A DNA stretch of 64,000 bases, taken from the NCBI GenBank assembly GCA_945861585.1, contig CAMAVC010000003.1, forward strand, positions 1-64,000. The letters are read 5' to 3'. The DNA comes from Planctomicrobium piriforme. GTDB lineage: Bacteria; Planctomycetota; Planctomycetia; Pirellulales; UBA1268. Below, piece after piece: positions 7,848 to 16,923 of the stretch. The position numbers and the translations under genes were made by a program. Each line of letters starts with the position of its first letter. Positions within the stretch are counted from its first letter, which is position 1. The notes under the pieces are model-generated. The model made no database searches. It saw only the letters and a list, made by a program, of their open reading frames with translations, and was not told the origin of the DNA.

Positions 7848-9078
7848 CGGGCACCTCCAACGGCTCGCGGCCGAGCGACACCACCGAGAGGTCGCGGACG
7901 GGATGGGCGGCCAGCCAGGCTTCGATCGTGGACACGGTGAGCCGATCGTAACGGGCGAGTTCGTCGGCGAGCGTGCGCACGGCACCGAGGTGATACCACT
8001 GGCGGGCGATCGCTCCGGCCCGCGCGGCGCTCGACTCCTGCTGCATGACGAGCCCGCTCTTCGCCCGGGCCTTCACGCGGTCGAGTTCCTCGCTTTGAAT
8101 CGTGCCGGGCAGCCGGCCGATTTCCGCCACCATCACGTCGAGCGTCTCCTGGGCGCGGGCGGCGCTCGTGCCGGAATAGCACACGGCCGCGGCGTGGTCG
8201 CGGAGCGTTTGATACCCGGCCGACACGCTGTAGCAGAGCCCGCGCCGTTCACGCACCTCGGTAAACAGCCGCGCGCTCGAGCCTCCGCCGAGAATCGCGA
8301 GCGCCGCGGTCGCTTCGTACGAGTCGTCACTGCGGTAGGGCGGGGCCGACCAGGCCAGGGCGATGTGGGTCTGCTGTGCGTCGTGGGACACGTGACGGAA
8401 CCGCGGGCCGCGCGGCCCCGCCTGAACCGTCGGCGCCGGGCCCGCCTGCCAGTCGCCGACGAGCGCCGTGATGCGCCGCACGAAATCCGGCCAGTCGATC
8501 CGGCCCGCGATCGCGATGATCGTGCCGGCCGGCCGCACGTGCGCTGCGACGAAGCCGCGGATCGCGGTGAGGTCGAGCTCTTCGACCTGGGTGGAAATGC
8601 CTTCGCTCGGCATGCCCCATGGTGCCGGGTAGTGCAGCTGGCGAAGCGCGGACATCGCCCGGTGGGCCGGGTCGTCTTCGGTGCCGGCGAGATTCTGGAG
8701 GACCATTTGCCGGGCGCTTTCGAGCTGATCGGCCTCGAGCCGCGGGCGGCGCAGGATGTCGGCGTAGATCGGCAACGCTTCGGGCAACTGGCGGGCGACC
8801 ATCGCGCCGGCGAAGCTCGCGTGGCTCGTGGAGACGGCCTGCGACCACTGGATGCCCGCGCCTTCGAGCGATTCGACGATCTCGCGGCTCGAGCGGTCAC
8901 CCGCGCCGCGAAGCATCATCTCGCCGGAAAGCGTCGCGAGCCCGCAGCGGCCGGGCCCGTCGTGCACCGCCCCGGCGGGCGTATGAAACGCGATGGCGAC
9001 CGATTCGAGCCCCGGCAGATCCTCGCCGAGGAGGACGATGCCATTGTCGAGCGTGACAGAGAAGAGAGACTGCTTCAC
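7831..9078 (-). CDS. M16 family protein, non-catalytic partner subunit
   Basis: A 415-residue homologue of the downstream peptidase. Where the zinc motif should be, it reads TLSGEMMLRGAG (residues 48-59), so both histidines and the first glutamate are gone. In the C-terminal half it keeps VRERRGLCYSVSAGY, the Arg/Tyr motif that binds substrate in M16 enzymes and that the downstream subunit lacks. The split of functions matches characterised M16B heterodimers. The GTG start at 9078 overlaps the acetyltransferase stop as GTGA, which argues for translational coupling and against the longer frame that continues upstream. Confidence 0.9.
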   Translation of the reverse strand: MKQSLFSVTLDNGIVLLGEDLPGLESVAIAFHTPAGAVHDGPGRCGLATLSGEMMLRGAGDRSSREIVESLEGAGIQWSQAVSTSHASFAGAMVARQLPEALPIYADILRRPRLEADQLESARQMVLQNLAGTEDDPAHRAMSALRQLHYPAPWGMPSEGISTQVEELDLTAIRGFVAAHVRPAGTIIAIAGRIDWPDFVRRITALVGDWQAGPAPTVQAGPRGPRFRHVSHDAQQTHIALAWSAPPYRSDDSYEATAALAILGGGSSARLFTEVRERRGLCYSVSAGYQTLRDHAAAVCYSGTSAARAQETLDVMVAEIGRLPGTIQSEELDRVKARAKSGLVMQQESSAARAGAIARQWYHLGAVRTLADELARYDRLTVSTIEAWLAAHPVRDLSVVSLGREPLEVPDAVSA

Positions 9079-9707
9079 AGGCAGGCGGCTTCCGCCACGA
9101 GGAGCCCGCCCGTCGCCGCGACGTCGGCATAGGGGGCGGCGGTCGCTGCTTCGGCGTCGACGGCCTGATCGACCACCTTGTAGACCGTCTTGGCTTTGCG
9201 AAAGCCGAGTTGCTGATAGAGACGCACGGCCCGGGTGTTGCTCGCCGTGACTTCGAGCGACGCGCGCCTGAGCCCGTGCCCGCGGAAGGCTGCGAGCGTC
9301 TGCTCGATGAGACAGGTGCCGAGTCCGCGACCGCGGTGCGAGGGCACGATGCCGATATTTTGGATCGAGCCCATCCCGAGCCGGTCGACCACCCCCTGGA
9401 TCGTGCCGCACCATTCGAGATCGCCGAGCGCGTCGTTGCAGACGACGAGCCAGGTGGCGGTTGGCAGAAAGCCCGACTTGCCGCGGATCTCGCGCATCAG
9501 CCGGCGACAGCCCTCGAGGTCGCCGAGACAGGGAAACACGGTGGCGTCGATCTCGCTGCGAAACGCTCGAAACTTCGTTCGGGCGTGGACATCGAGCAGG
9601 GCTTCGTTCCAGGGCACGAAGCGGTAGCCGGGAGGAAGCGGCTGGGGTTGCCGGCGGGAGGACAGATCTGCATCCATCCGAAACCGCTTGAAATAGCTCG
9701 ATTTCAT
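9075..9707 (-). CDS. GNAT-family N-acetyltransferase
   Basis: A 210-residue acetyltransferase. The acetyl-CoA binding motif A is clear at residues 115-140 (NIGIVPSHRGRGLGTCLIEQ), with motif B near ASNTRAVRLYQQLGFRKAK. The N-terminal 40 residues are basic and proline rich. A GGGAG ribosome binding site lies before the ATG at 9707. It heads the minus-strand run and overlaps the inactive M16 subunit by four bases, so the substrate may be connected with the peptidase, but nothing in the sequence identifies it. Confidence 0.88.
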   Translation of the reverse strand: MKSSYFKRFRMDADLSSRRQPQPLPPGYRFVPWNEALLDVHARTKFRAFRSEIDATVFPCLGDLEGCRRLMREIRGKSGFLPTATWLVVCNDALGDLEWCGTIQGVVDRLGMGSIQNIGIVPSHRGRGLGTCLIEQTLAAFRGHGLRRASLEVTASNTRAVRLYQQLGFRKAKTVYKVVDQAVDAEAATAAPYADVAATGGLLVAEAACL

Positions 9708-9819
9708 GAGGGCTCCCGAGAAACCGTCAGCACGACTTCCGCCAAGGTAAGTATGCCCTCCCCAGCGGTCAACGCGCCGGTCAAAGCGAGACGCATTGCT
9801 GGGGTAGGGAGACCATTGT

Positions 9820-10779
9820 ATGCTTTTGAGTATTCAAAAAATGAGTTTTGGTGTCCCAAAATCGGTGTGGGTGAGTGGCCTGTGGGCCGGCGTTGTCGCC
9901 GTGACAGGGTGCGTCGATGCCGCGTCGGGCGTCGACCGCGCGGCCCCGCGGGTGCTCGCCACCACGACGATCGTCGCCGATCTCGTCCGGCATGTGGCCG
10001 GTGACCGCGTGACCGTCGACTGCCTCATGGGGCCGGGCATCGATCCCCATGGCTACAAGGCCACGCCTCGCGACGCCGACCGTCTGGCCCGCGCTGATCT
10101 CGTCGTCGCGTCGGGCCTCCATCTCGAAGGCAAGCTCGGCGAGTTGCTCGAGAAACTCGCGGCTCGCACCCGCGTGGTGGCCGTCGCCGAGGCGTTGCCC
10201 CGCGACCGGCTGCTCGAGATCGCCCCCGGCCTCTACGATCCGCACGTCTGGTTCGACCCGCAGCTGTGGAGCCTGTGTGCGCCGGTGGTGGCCGAGGCGC
10301 TCGCCGAAATCGATCCGGCGGGAGCCACGCTGTTTCGGGAACGGGCCCGCGATCATGCGTCACGGCTCGTACGGCTCGACGAGGAACTCCGCGGTCGCAT
10401 CGCCGCGATTCCCGCCGAGCGGCGCGTGCTCGTGACCGCCCACGACGCCTTCCGCTACTTCGGCCGCGCTTTTTCGATCGAGGTCGTGGGCGTGCAGGGC
10501 ACGAGCACCGAGAGCGAGGCGGGCCTCGCCGACATCAACCGGCTCGTCGATCTGATCGTCGCCCGCAGGCTTCCGGCCGTGTTCGTGGAGACGAGCGTCT
10601 CCGACCGCAACGTGCAGGCGCTCCAAGAAGGTGCCCAGGCCCGCGGCCAAAAGGTGCAGCTCGGCGGCCGCCTGTATTCCGATTCACTCGGGGGGCCGGG
10701 GAGCGACGGTGAGACGCTCGAGGCCGTGTTGCGGGCGAACGTCGCTGCGATCGTGGCCGGGCTCGCCGGAGCCCCATGA
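9820..10779 (+). CDS. Metal ABC transporter substrate-binding lipoprotein (TroA/ZnuA/YtgA family)
   Basis: Periplasmic metal-binding component of an importer. The 319-residue precursor has a lipobox ending in Cys31 (VAVTGC). The four metal ligands of the cluster A-I family are visible: His77 in GIDPHGY, His142 in YDPHVWFDP, His208 in TAHDAF and Asp288 in RLYSDSL, the His3Asp set of TroA, ZnuA and chlamydial YtgA. There is no His-rich loop of the sort found in many zinc binders, so Mn or Fe is as likely as Zn. The ATG at 9820 is preceded by AGGGAGA at good spacing; an in-frame ATG at 9841 is the alternative. Two palindromes lie across these first codons. The stop overlaps the ATPase start (ATGATGA). 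Confidence 0.94.
   Translation: MLLSIQKMSFGVPKSVWVSGLWAGVVAVTGCVDAASGVDRAAPRVLATTTIVADLVRHVAGDRVTVDCLMGPGIDPHGYKATPRDADRLARADLVVASGLHLEGKLGELLEKLAARTRVVAVAEALPRDRLLEIAPGLYDPHVWFDPQLWSLCAPVVAEALAEIDPAGATLFRERARDHASRLVRLDEELRGRIAAIPAERRVLVTAHDAFRYFGRAFSIEVVGVQGTSTESEAGLADINRLVDLIVARRLPAVFVETSVSDRNVQALQEGAQARGQKVQLGGRLYSDSLGGPGSDGETLEAVLRANVAAIVAGLAGAP
9824..9861. promoter_or_regulatory. Tandem palindromes, candidate metalloregulator operator
   Basis: Two perfect inverted repeats with four-base spacers: TTTTGA-GTAT-TCAAAA at 9824-9839 and TTTTGG-TGTC-CCAAAA at 9846-9861. Their centres are 22 bp apart, about two helical turns, so a dimeric regulator could bind both on one face. They sit in an AT-rich island at the head of the metal-transport operon. 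If translation begins at ATG 9820 they are inside the first codons; if it begins at 9841 the first lies just before the start. A weak TTGCTG-17 bp-TATGCT promoter-like pair at 9796-9824 would place the first palindrome near the transcription start. DtxR/MntR binding is inferred, helped by the regulator domain fused to the last gene of the operon. Confidence 0.45.
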
Positions 10780-11564
10780 TGACCGACTCCGGCGCCTCCG
10801 CCTGCCCGGCGGTCGAATTCCACGACGTGACGGTCGCCTACGGCCGCAGGCCCGTTCTTTGGAACATCGATCTCGTCATCAAGGCCCCCGGTCTGTTCGG
10901 GATTCTCGGACCGAACGGTGCCGGCAAAAGCACGCTCCTGAAGGCGGCCCTCGGCCTTGTGCCGCTGGTCGGCGGACGGGTGACGCTCTTCGGGCGGCCG
11001 CTCGCCGAGGTTCGCAGCCGAATCGGCTACGTGCCGCAGCGCGAAACAGTCGACTGGGATTTTCCCGTGAACGTGATGGACGTGGTGCTGATGGGCACCT
11101 ACGCGCGGCTGGGGTGGTGGCGCCGGCCGGGTGCCGCCGAACGCGATCGGGCCCGCGCGGCGCTCGAGCGCGTCGGCCTCGTCGATCTCGCCGGCCGGCA
11201 GATCGGCAGGCTGTCCGGTGGCCAGCAGCAGCGGGTGTTTCTCGCGCGGGCGCTGGCCCAAGACGCCGAGCTGTATTTCCTCGACGAACCACTGGCCGGG
11301 GTCGATGTCCGGTCGCAGGAGCGAATCTTTCGCGTGCTCGACGACTTGCGGCGGGAAGGCCGGCTCGTGGTCGTGGTGCATCACGACCTGCGCACCGCCG
11401 CCGACTGGTTCGACGGCGCGGCGCTCGTCGACATGCGGCTGGTGGCAGCCGGGCCCACCGCGGCGGTGCTCACGCCGGAGAACCTGCGCCGCACCTACGC
11501 CGGCCACATCGACGTGCTCGACGAACTCGGTCGCGCGGTCGAGCGCGGAGGCCGCACGGCATGA
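10776..11564 (+). CDS. Metal ABC transporter ATPase
   Basis: The 262-residue energising subunit of the importer. Walker A is GPNGAGKST, the signature [15 protein letters not shown], Walker [10 protein letters not shown], and the switch histidine lies in VVVVHHDL. The Q-loop region reads [16 protein letters not shown], the form usual in Mn/Zn/Fe importers of the TroB/ZnuC group. It overlaps the binding-protein stop and, at its end, the next start (ATGA), so the four genes form one tightly coupled operon. Confidence 0.95.
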   Translation: MMTDSGASACPAVEFHDVTVAYGRRPVLWNIDLVIKAPGLFGILGPNGAGKSTLLKAALGLVPLVGGRVTLFGRPLAEVRSRIGYVPQRETVDWDFPVNVMDVVLMGTYARLGWWRRPGAAERDRARAALERVGLVDLAGRQIGRLSGGQQQRVFLARALAQDAELYFLDEPLAGVDVRSQERIFRVLDDLRREGRLVVVVHHDLRTAADWFDGAALVDMRLVAAGPTAAVLTPENLRRTYAGHIDVLDELGRAVERGGRTA

Positions 11565-12421
11565 ACTCCCTGGCCGCCATTCCCTACAACACGCTCGTGG
11601 TGGCGGTGGCAGTGGCCGTGGTGGGGTTTGCGTCGGGAGTGGTGGGCTGCTTCGGCGTGCTCCGCCGCCGGGCGCTCGCCGGCGACGCCGCCGCACACGC
11701 CACGCTCGCGGGCGTGGTGGCTGCGTTCGTGGTGACCGGACGGCGCGACCTGCCCACGCTCCTCGTGGGGGCATTCGTGGCCGCGATGGCGAGCCTCGGG
11801 TGCCTCGTCGTCATTCGGCGGTTCACCCGCACCCGCGACGACGCCGCCACCGCGCTCGTGCTCAGCGTGTCGTTCGGCATCGGCATCGTGCTGCTCTCGG
11901 GGCTCTCGGCCCGGGGCATTCCGGGAGCCGGTGGCCTCGAGCAGTTTCTGCTGGGCCACACCGCGGCGCTCACGGCCACCGACGCGATCACGCTGGCCGT
12001 CGTGTCGGCGGCGGTGGTGCTCGTGGTCTGGGCGGGCCTCAAGGAGGCCACGCTCGTCTCCTTCGATCCAGCCTTCGCCGCCGCCACGGGGTGGCCCGTG
12101 GCGGTCATCGACTATGCACTCGTGGCGCTCGTGGCGGCGATGGTCGTGGTGGGGCTGCCGGCGGCGGGTGCGGTGCTCGTGACCGCGCTCGTGGTGATTC
12201 CGCCGGTGGCCGCGCGGCAGTGGACCGACCGCGTGCCCACGATGCTCATCCTCGCCGGCGTGATCGGCCTCGTGGCGGCGGTGGGGGGCGTGGCCGCGAG
12301 CGCCGCGGTGCCCCGGCTCGCCACCGGGCCGACGATCGTGCTCGTGGCCTCCGGTCTGTTCGCCGTGTCGTTTTTCTGTGCGCCCGAGCGGGGCTGGTTC
12401 GCCCGCCGGCGGGGCGTGTGA
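11561..12421 (+). CDS. Metal ABC transporter permease, first subunit (ABC-3 family)
   Basis: A 286-residue permease with seven to eight hydrophobic segments and the ABC-3 words [17 protein letters not shown] near residue 35 and [18 protein letters not shown] near residue 205. It has no extra domain, unlike the following permease. The start ATG overlaps the ATPase stop by four bases. Together the two permeases would form the heterodimeric membrane pore, corresponding to the TroC/TroD or YtgC/YtgD pair. Confidence 0.93.
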   Translation: MNSLAAIPYNTLVVAVAVAVVGFASGVVGCFGVLRRRALAGDAAAHATLAGVVAAFVVTGRRDLPTLLVGAFVAAMASLGCLVVIRRFTRTRDDAATALVLSVSFGIGIVLLSGLSARGIPGAGGLEQFLLGHTAALTATDAITLAVVSAAVVLVVWAGLKEATLVSFDPAFAAATGWPVAVIDYALVALVAAMVVVGLPAAGAVLVTALVVIPPVAARQWTDRVPTMLILAGVIGLVAAVGGVAASAAVPRLATGPTIVLVASGLFAVSFFCAPERGWFARRRGV

Positions 12422-12431
12422 GGCACGGCCC

Positions 12432-13721
12432 ATGACCATCGATACGGCAGCGAGCATGTGGGGCGAGTTCAGTGCCATGCACGCCTGGGCGATCGCCACG
12501 GCGGCCGTCGTGGCGGCCGGCTGCGCCCTCGTGGGCACGCTGCTTGTGGTGCGGCGGATGAGCCTGCTCGGCGACGCGATCAGCCACGCCGTCCTGCCCG
12601 GGATCGCCGTCGCCGTGTTGGCGGGCGGCCGGCCCGGCGGGCTGCTCGTGCTCGTGGGCGCGGTGGCTGCGGCGCTCGTGACCGTGCTGCTCGTGCAGGT
12701 GTTGCGGCGGGAGGGCGGCCTTGCCGACGACGCCGGCACAGGCGTGGTGTTCACGACGCTCTTCGCCCTCGGCGTGGTGATCATCACGGCCGCGGCATCG
12801 CGGATCGATCTCGATCCCGGCTGCATCCTGTATGGCATCCTCGAACTCGTGCCGTTCGACACGGTGCGCGTCGCCGGCTGGGAGATGCCCCGCGCGTTCC
12901 TCACCGGTGCGACCGTGCTCATGATCGTGGCGGCCGGCCTGGCCGCGACATGGAAGGAACAACTGTTTACGGCCTTCGACATCGACGCGGCCCGGGCCGT
13001 GGGCCTGCCGGTGGCCGCCGTCACGGGCGGGCTGCTCGCGGCCACCGCGCTCGTCACGGTCGCGAGCTTCGAGGCAGTGGGAGCGATTCTCGTCGTGGCC
13101 ATGCTCGTCGTGCCGGCCGCCACGGCCGAACTCCTCGTGCGGAGGCTGCACGTGATGGCGCTGGTGGCGATGCTCCTCGGCGTGGTGGCGGCCGTGTTCG
13201 GGTATCTGGCGGCGTGGCGGTTTGATACGAGCGCGGCCGGCATGATTGCCGTCGTGCTGGGGCTCGAATACGTGGTCGCGGCGATCGTCGCCCCGGAGGA
13301 TGGGGTGGTCGCCCGCGTGGCGGCCCGGCTCGCGCTGGGGTGGCGGGTGACGTGCGAAGATACGCTCGCACTCCTCTGGCGGGCCGACGAGGCCGGGGCG
13401 GGTGTGGCCCCTCAGCCCTTTCGCTCGCCGGGCGAGTGGGCGGCAGGCCTGTGGCTCGCGGCCAGCGGCCGGATCGCGCGCGAGGCCGGCCGCTGGGGGC
13501 TCACGGCCATCGGCCGCGCGGAGGCGGAGACGGTGGTGCGGTCGCACCGGCTGTGGGAGGCATGGCTCGGCCGTCACGCCGATCTGCCGCTCGATCATCT
13601 CCATCCGCCGGCCGAATGGATCGAGCATCACCTTGGCGCCGATCTCAGACGTCGGATCGAGGCCGACGTGGGCGCCGAGGAGAGCGACCCGCACGGGCGG
13701 TCGATCCCGCGCGAGCCGTAG
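12432..13721 (+). CDS. Metal ABC permease fused to a DtxR/MntR-like regulator domain (YtgCR-like)
   Basis: A 429-residue fusion. Residues 1-290 form an ABC-3 permease (RRMSLLGDAISHAVLPG; AVGAILVVAMLVVPAATAE). Residues 305-429 look like a whole metalloregulator: a first helix CEDTLALLWRADEAG (308-322), a poorly conserved winged-helix part ending GLTAIGRAEAE, and a metal-binding/dimerisation domain with His372 and Glu376 in SHRLWE, Glu395-W-I-Glu398-His399 in AEWIEHHLG, and a DPHGRSIP tail. The EWIEH word matches the Mn ligand motif of MntR (VEGIEHHL), though the residue equivalent to MntR Glu11 is Ala. Chlamydial YtgCR has this architecture and is cleaved to release an iron-dependent repressor of its own operon. 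Whether cleavage happens here is unknown. The end overlaps the converging endonuclease gene by 77 bases. Confidence 0.9.
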   Translation: MTIDTAASMWGEFSAMHAWAIATAAVVAAGCALVGTLLVVRRMSLLGDAISHAVLPGIAVAVLAGGRPGGLLVLVGAVAAALVTVLLVQVLRREGGLADDAGTGVVFTTLFALGVVIITAAASRIDLDPGCILYGILELVPFDTVRVAGWEMPRAFLTGATVLMIVAAGLAATWKEQLFTAFDIDAARAVGLPVAAVTGGLLAATALVTVASFEAVGAILVVAMLVVPAATAELLVRRLHVMALVAMLLGVVAAVFGYLAAWRFDTSAAGMIAVVLGLEYVVAAIVAPEDGVVARVAARLALGWRVTCEDTLALLWRADEAGAGVAPQPFRSPGEWAAGLWLAASGRIAREAGRWGLTAIGRAEAETVVRSHRLWEAWLGRHADLPLDHLHPPAEWIEHHLGADLRRRIEADVGAEESDPHGRSIPREP

Positions 13722-14661
13722 CGCCCGCCATGCGGCGCAGGGCGGCGAGGTTCGCGCGGTCTTGCGCGGGCGTCATCATGCCCTGGGCGTTTTCCTTGGG
13801 CGTTTCCAGAATCAGCGGGATGCCGCGGAGCCGCGGATGGTTGACGAAGAGCCGAAAGGCCTCGCGGCCGATCTTGCCCTTGCCGATCGCCTCGTGCCGA
13901 TCGACGCGTGAGCCGCGATCTTTCTTCGAGTCGTTGGCGTGAATCGCGACCAGCCGGTCGAGGCCGATGCAGGCGTCGAACTCGCGGAGCGTGGCATCGA
14001 GCGCCGTCTGCGGCGCGAGGGCGTAGCCGGCCGCGAACACGTGGCAGGTGTCGAGGCACACGCCCACGCGGCTCGCGAGCCCTGGCACAGCGTCGATCCG
14101 CTCGAGCATCGTGCCGATCTCCGCGAACGCGGCGCCGAGGCACGAGCCCTGGCCCGCGGTCGTCTCGATGAGGATGCCGGCGGCGAGCGCCTTCGTCGCC
14201 GCCAGGGCGGCGGCGATGCCGTCGGCCGCGCGGGCCACGGCCACGTCGATGGGCTGGTCTCCTGCGGCGCCCGGATGGGCCACCACCCACGGGATGCCGA
14301 GCGCCTCGGCCCGCTCGAGCTCCGTGACGAGCCCCGCGATCGACTTGCGGCGGAGTGTCTCATCGGCCGCCGCGGGATTGATCAAATACGAATCGTGCGC
14401 GATCACGAGCCGCAGGCCCGCGTCGAGCACCGCCATGCGGAAGGCCACCGCGTCGGCCGGATCGAGCGGTGCCACGTCCCAGCGGTTGATGTTGCGGGTG
14501 AACACCTGCAGGCACTCGCAGCCCGTTTCCACCGCCCGCTCCACGGCCTTCGTGAAGCCGCCGGCGATCGACTGGTGGGCGCCGAGCACGGGGTGGGGCC
14601 GGGTTGTCCGAGCGGCCGAGCGGCGTTTCGCAGGCCGTTGTGCCGGCTGTTTTGCTGTCAT
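13645..14661 (-). CDS. nfo: Endonuclease IV, AP endonuclease
   Basis: Base-excision-repair enzyme that cuts 5-prime of abasic sites using three zinc ions. The 338-residue protein carries the AP-endonuclease-2 motifs in order: AHDSYLINPAA, VVAHPGA, ILIETTAGQGS, VCLDTCHVFAAGY, IHANDSKKDRGSRVDRHEAI and LILETP, which hold the metal-ligating His, Asp and Glu residues. The N-terminal 25 residues and the C-terminal 30 are basic, low-complexity extensions; the latter lies in the overlap with the permease-regulator gene on the other strand. AAAGGGAA precedes the ATG at 14661. Confidence 0.95.
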   Translation of the reverse strand: MTAKQPAQRPAKRRSAARTTRPHPVLGAHQSIAGGFTKAVERAVETGCECLQVFTRNINRWDVAPLDPADAVAFRMAVLDAGLRLVIAHDSYLINPAAADETLRRKSIAGLVTELERAEALGIPWVVAHPGAAGDQPIDVAVARAADGIAAALAATKALAAGILIETTAGQGSCLGAAFAEIGTMLERIDAVPGLASRVGVCLDTCHVFAAGYALAPQTALDATLREFDACIGLDRLVAIHANDSKKDRGSRVDRHEAIGKGKIGREAFRLFVNHPRLRGIPLILETPKENAQGMMTPAQDRANLAALRRMAGATARAGSTARAGRSPRRPRRPRSDV

Positions 14662-14739
14662 TGCACGTTCCCTTTTTGACGGTTCGCCGCGCGGTCGTAG
14701 ACTTGACGGCGTTCGATCCGTCCCGAGGAGGCGATCACC

Positions 14740-15237
14740 GTGGGCCCAGCGTTGTACTTGATCGCCACCTGTGCGGTCGCCGTCGTGGCAGGCCTGGCCA
14801 CCGCGCTCGCGCTCCGGCCGATTCGCATGGCCCGTCAGGCCGAGCGACTCGCCCGCTCCCAGCGTGATTTCCACCGGCAGCGCGAGCAACTCGAGGCCAA
14901 GTTCATCGAGCGGGCCAGCCAAAGCGGCAAACCCCGCGGCCTCCGGTGGACTGACGTCGCCTTCGATGACGACGTGGTCTACGCCCGCGATCGGAAGTCG
15001 GGCGGCCTCAAGGCCCTCGTCGCGATCGAGGTCAGCTTCGAGGCGATCGAGGGGGGCGGCATGGAGCACGTGGAGGCGGTTTCCAACGTCCGCGCCGCCA
15101 CGGCGGAGTTTCTCTACGACGGCACCCGCTGGAAGACCGACGGCCGCGTGTACTTCAATCTCGCCCCGACGGCGACGGTGAAGTATCTCGCCTCTGATCT
15201 CGAACTCGTCGCGGAAGAGCACGCCGCGAAGGCGTGA
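14740..15237 (+). CDS. Membrane-anchored protein of unknown function
   Basis: A 165-residue protein starting with GTG at 14740 behind a strong GAGGAGG. It has one N-terminal transmembrane segment (YLIATCAVAVVAGLATAL), a charged helical stretch to about residue 60, then an alpha/beta domain (ALVAIEVSFEAIEGGGMEHV). The C-terminal domain has the look of small planctomycete proteins of unknown function; I recognise no motif. It is transcribed divergently from endonuclease IV and converges on the pseudouridine synthase. Confidence 0.8.
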   Translation: MGPALYLIATCAVAVVAGLATALALRPIRMARQAERLARSQRDFHRQREQLEAKFIERASQSGKPRGLRWTDVAFDDDVVYARDRKSGGLKALVAIEVSFEAIEGGGMEHVEAVSNVRAATAEFLYDGTRWKTDGRVYFNLAPTATVKYLASDLELVAEEHAAKA

Positions 15238-15300
15238 GCAGGGAGTCGATGCCCGGATCGCCAACCGCTGGTTGCGGCTGATGCCAGGACGTGGGCTTCG

Positions 15301-15921
15301 TCAAAACGGACATTCCGAGCGCCATTCGACGCTCCGGCCGTCGGCCGGGTGGGTGATGGCCAGCAGCGTGGCGTGGAGCAAGAGCCGCGGGGCTAGCCCG
15401 CGCGTCTCGTCGTCGGCATAGAGCGGGTCGCCGAGAATCGGGTGACCGAGTGTGGCGAGGTGCAGCCGGATCTGATGCGATCGCCCGGTGATCGGCTTCA
15501 CATCCAGCCGGGCCCGGTCCCCGAGCCGCTCGAGCACCTGCCAGCCGGTCTGCGACGGCCGGCCTGCGTCCTGATCGATCCGATACCGCGGCGGCCGGGC
15601 GGGATCCCGGGCGATGGGCAGATCGACGAGGCCGCTTGAGTACTCGGGCACACCCCGCACGATGCACTGGTAGTGCTTCTGCACTTGCCGCTGCTCGAAC
15701 TGCCGGCCGAGTTCTCGTTGGGCGCTCGCATCGAGGGCCATGAGCATGAGGCCGGAGGTGTCCCGATCGAGCCTATGCACGACAAGAGCCGTGGGAAACA
15801 GCTCCTGCACGCGGCGAGCCAGGCAATCCTGCAGGTCGGGCCCGCGGCCCGGCACGGCGAGCAGCCCGGACGGCTTGTCGAGCACGAGCAGCCGGTCGTC
15901 ACGGTGAACGATGCTCGGCAT
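15301..15921 (-). CDS. RluA-family RNA pseudouridine synthase
   Basis: A 206-residue enzyme converting uridine to pseudouridine in rRNA or tRNA. The catalytic motif HRLDRDTSG holds the nucleophile Asp52, and LDVKPITGRSHQIRLHLATLGHPILGDPLY is the second family block (motif cut here: TGRSHQIRLHL). It is a short form without an S4 RNA-binding domain, like E. coli RluA, so a 23S rRNA/tRNA target is plausible but not proven. AAAGG lies before the ATG at 15921. Confidence 0.93.
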   Translation of the reverse strand: MPSIVHRDDRLLVLDKPSGLLAVPGRGPDLQDCLARRVQELFPTALVVHRLDRDTSGLMLMALDASAQRELGRQFEQRQVQKHYQCIVRGVPEYSSGLVDLPIARDPARPPRYRIDQDAGRPSQTGWQVLERLGDRARLDVKPITGRSHQIRLHLATLGHPILGDPLYADDETRGLAPRLLLHATLLAITHPADGRSVEWRSECPF

Positions 15922-16089
15922 CGAAAACCTTTCGTGTCGCGGTGCACCACGGGATGACCTTCGATCACAATCCCGGGGTTCTTCGGTGTACGGAGGGAAG
16001 ACACACCGTCGCCGCATCGTATCGCAACGAGGGCCTGTTTCGCGCCGGTGAGCGGATCCAGAGCACGGGCGACTTCTTTCGCGGCGGGT

Positions 16090-16923
16090 TCATGCTCCCC
16101 CGTTCTTCGGCCGAGTTCCGCGAGATCGCCAGGATCGCAGCAGGGCGATCACGCCGGGAATGACGAGGAGCCACCCGCCGCCGTTGAGAAAATCCCGGGC
16201 GGGCAACGGCAGGTGTCGCGTGATCGGTTGCAGGAGATCGTAGGCCGGCTGCAACAGGTGGTTGACCGACTCCCATCGACGCCACAGCCGGCGGGCCAAT
16301 GGGCCTTCTTCCACGCCGAGCTGCTCGATCCGCTGCTGCATTCCCTGCAGGCCAGAGGGGGCCGCCGCCACGGAGCGACCGCCTGCGTGAACGCCGCGGC
16401 TGTGTCGGGGGTGGGCCTTGGCAGTCGCGCCCTCCTGGACGCCCACGAAGAAGCTGAAGACCAGCGATAGCATTGCCATTGCAAAGATGTCGACGAGCAA
16501 CTGGTTGACGAACACGATCATCCCCGTGCGAAACGGGATCTTCCAGAGCAGCACCTGCACGACCCCCCCGGCGCACAGCGCGAACATCACCGGCAGGTAG
16601 CGGATCAACGGCACAAAGCCGAGAATATGCCACTTCAGGCCCTGCGGCTCCTGCATCCAGTTCCAGTAGTGGTAGCCCGGTGGAAAAGCGATGCCGAGTT
16701 GTGGGTCTTGCATCATGCGGGCGAACACGTAGCCAGAGACGTCATAGGTGAGATAGACGGCCAGCCCCATTGCGACGATGGTCTTCAGGGCGCCAACGAG
16801 CGTGCCCGGCCCATCATCCGTCCAAAACGCGGTCACGCGGACGAGCACCAGGATGGCGATCGGGATCATCAGCAGCCAGTAAAGGATCACGAGCAGACCG
16901 GAATGCTCGATGACAGGGATCAC
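16090..16923 (-). CDS. Multi-pass membrane protein of unknown function
   Basis: A 277-residue protein with about five transmembrane segments (for example VILYWLLMIPIAILVLV and FALCAGGVVQVLLW), a cytoplasmic or periplasmic stretch of about 90 residues rich in Gln, Arg and Leu, and a last hydrophobic segment near the C-terminus. The GTG start at 16923 follows GAGGTG. No family recognised. The 310-base gap on its upstream side, 16924-17233, contains one copy of a short direct repeat and otherwise nothing clear. Confidence 0.78.
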   Translation of the reverse strand: MIPVIEHSGLLVILYWLLMIPIAILVLVRVTAFWTDDGPGTLVGALKTIVAMGLAVYLTYDVSGYVFARMMQDPQLGIAFPPGYHYWNWMQEPQGLKWHILGFVPLIRYLPVMFALCAGGVVQVLLWKIPFRTGMIVFVNQLLVDIFAMAMLSLVFSFFVGVQEGATAKAHPRHSRGVHAGGRSVAAAPSGLQGMQQRIEQLGVEEGPLARRLWRRWESVNHLLQPAYDLLQPITRHLPLPARDFLNGGGWLLVIPGVIALLRSWRSRGTRPKNGGA

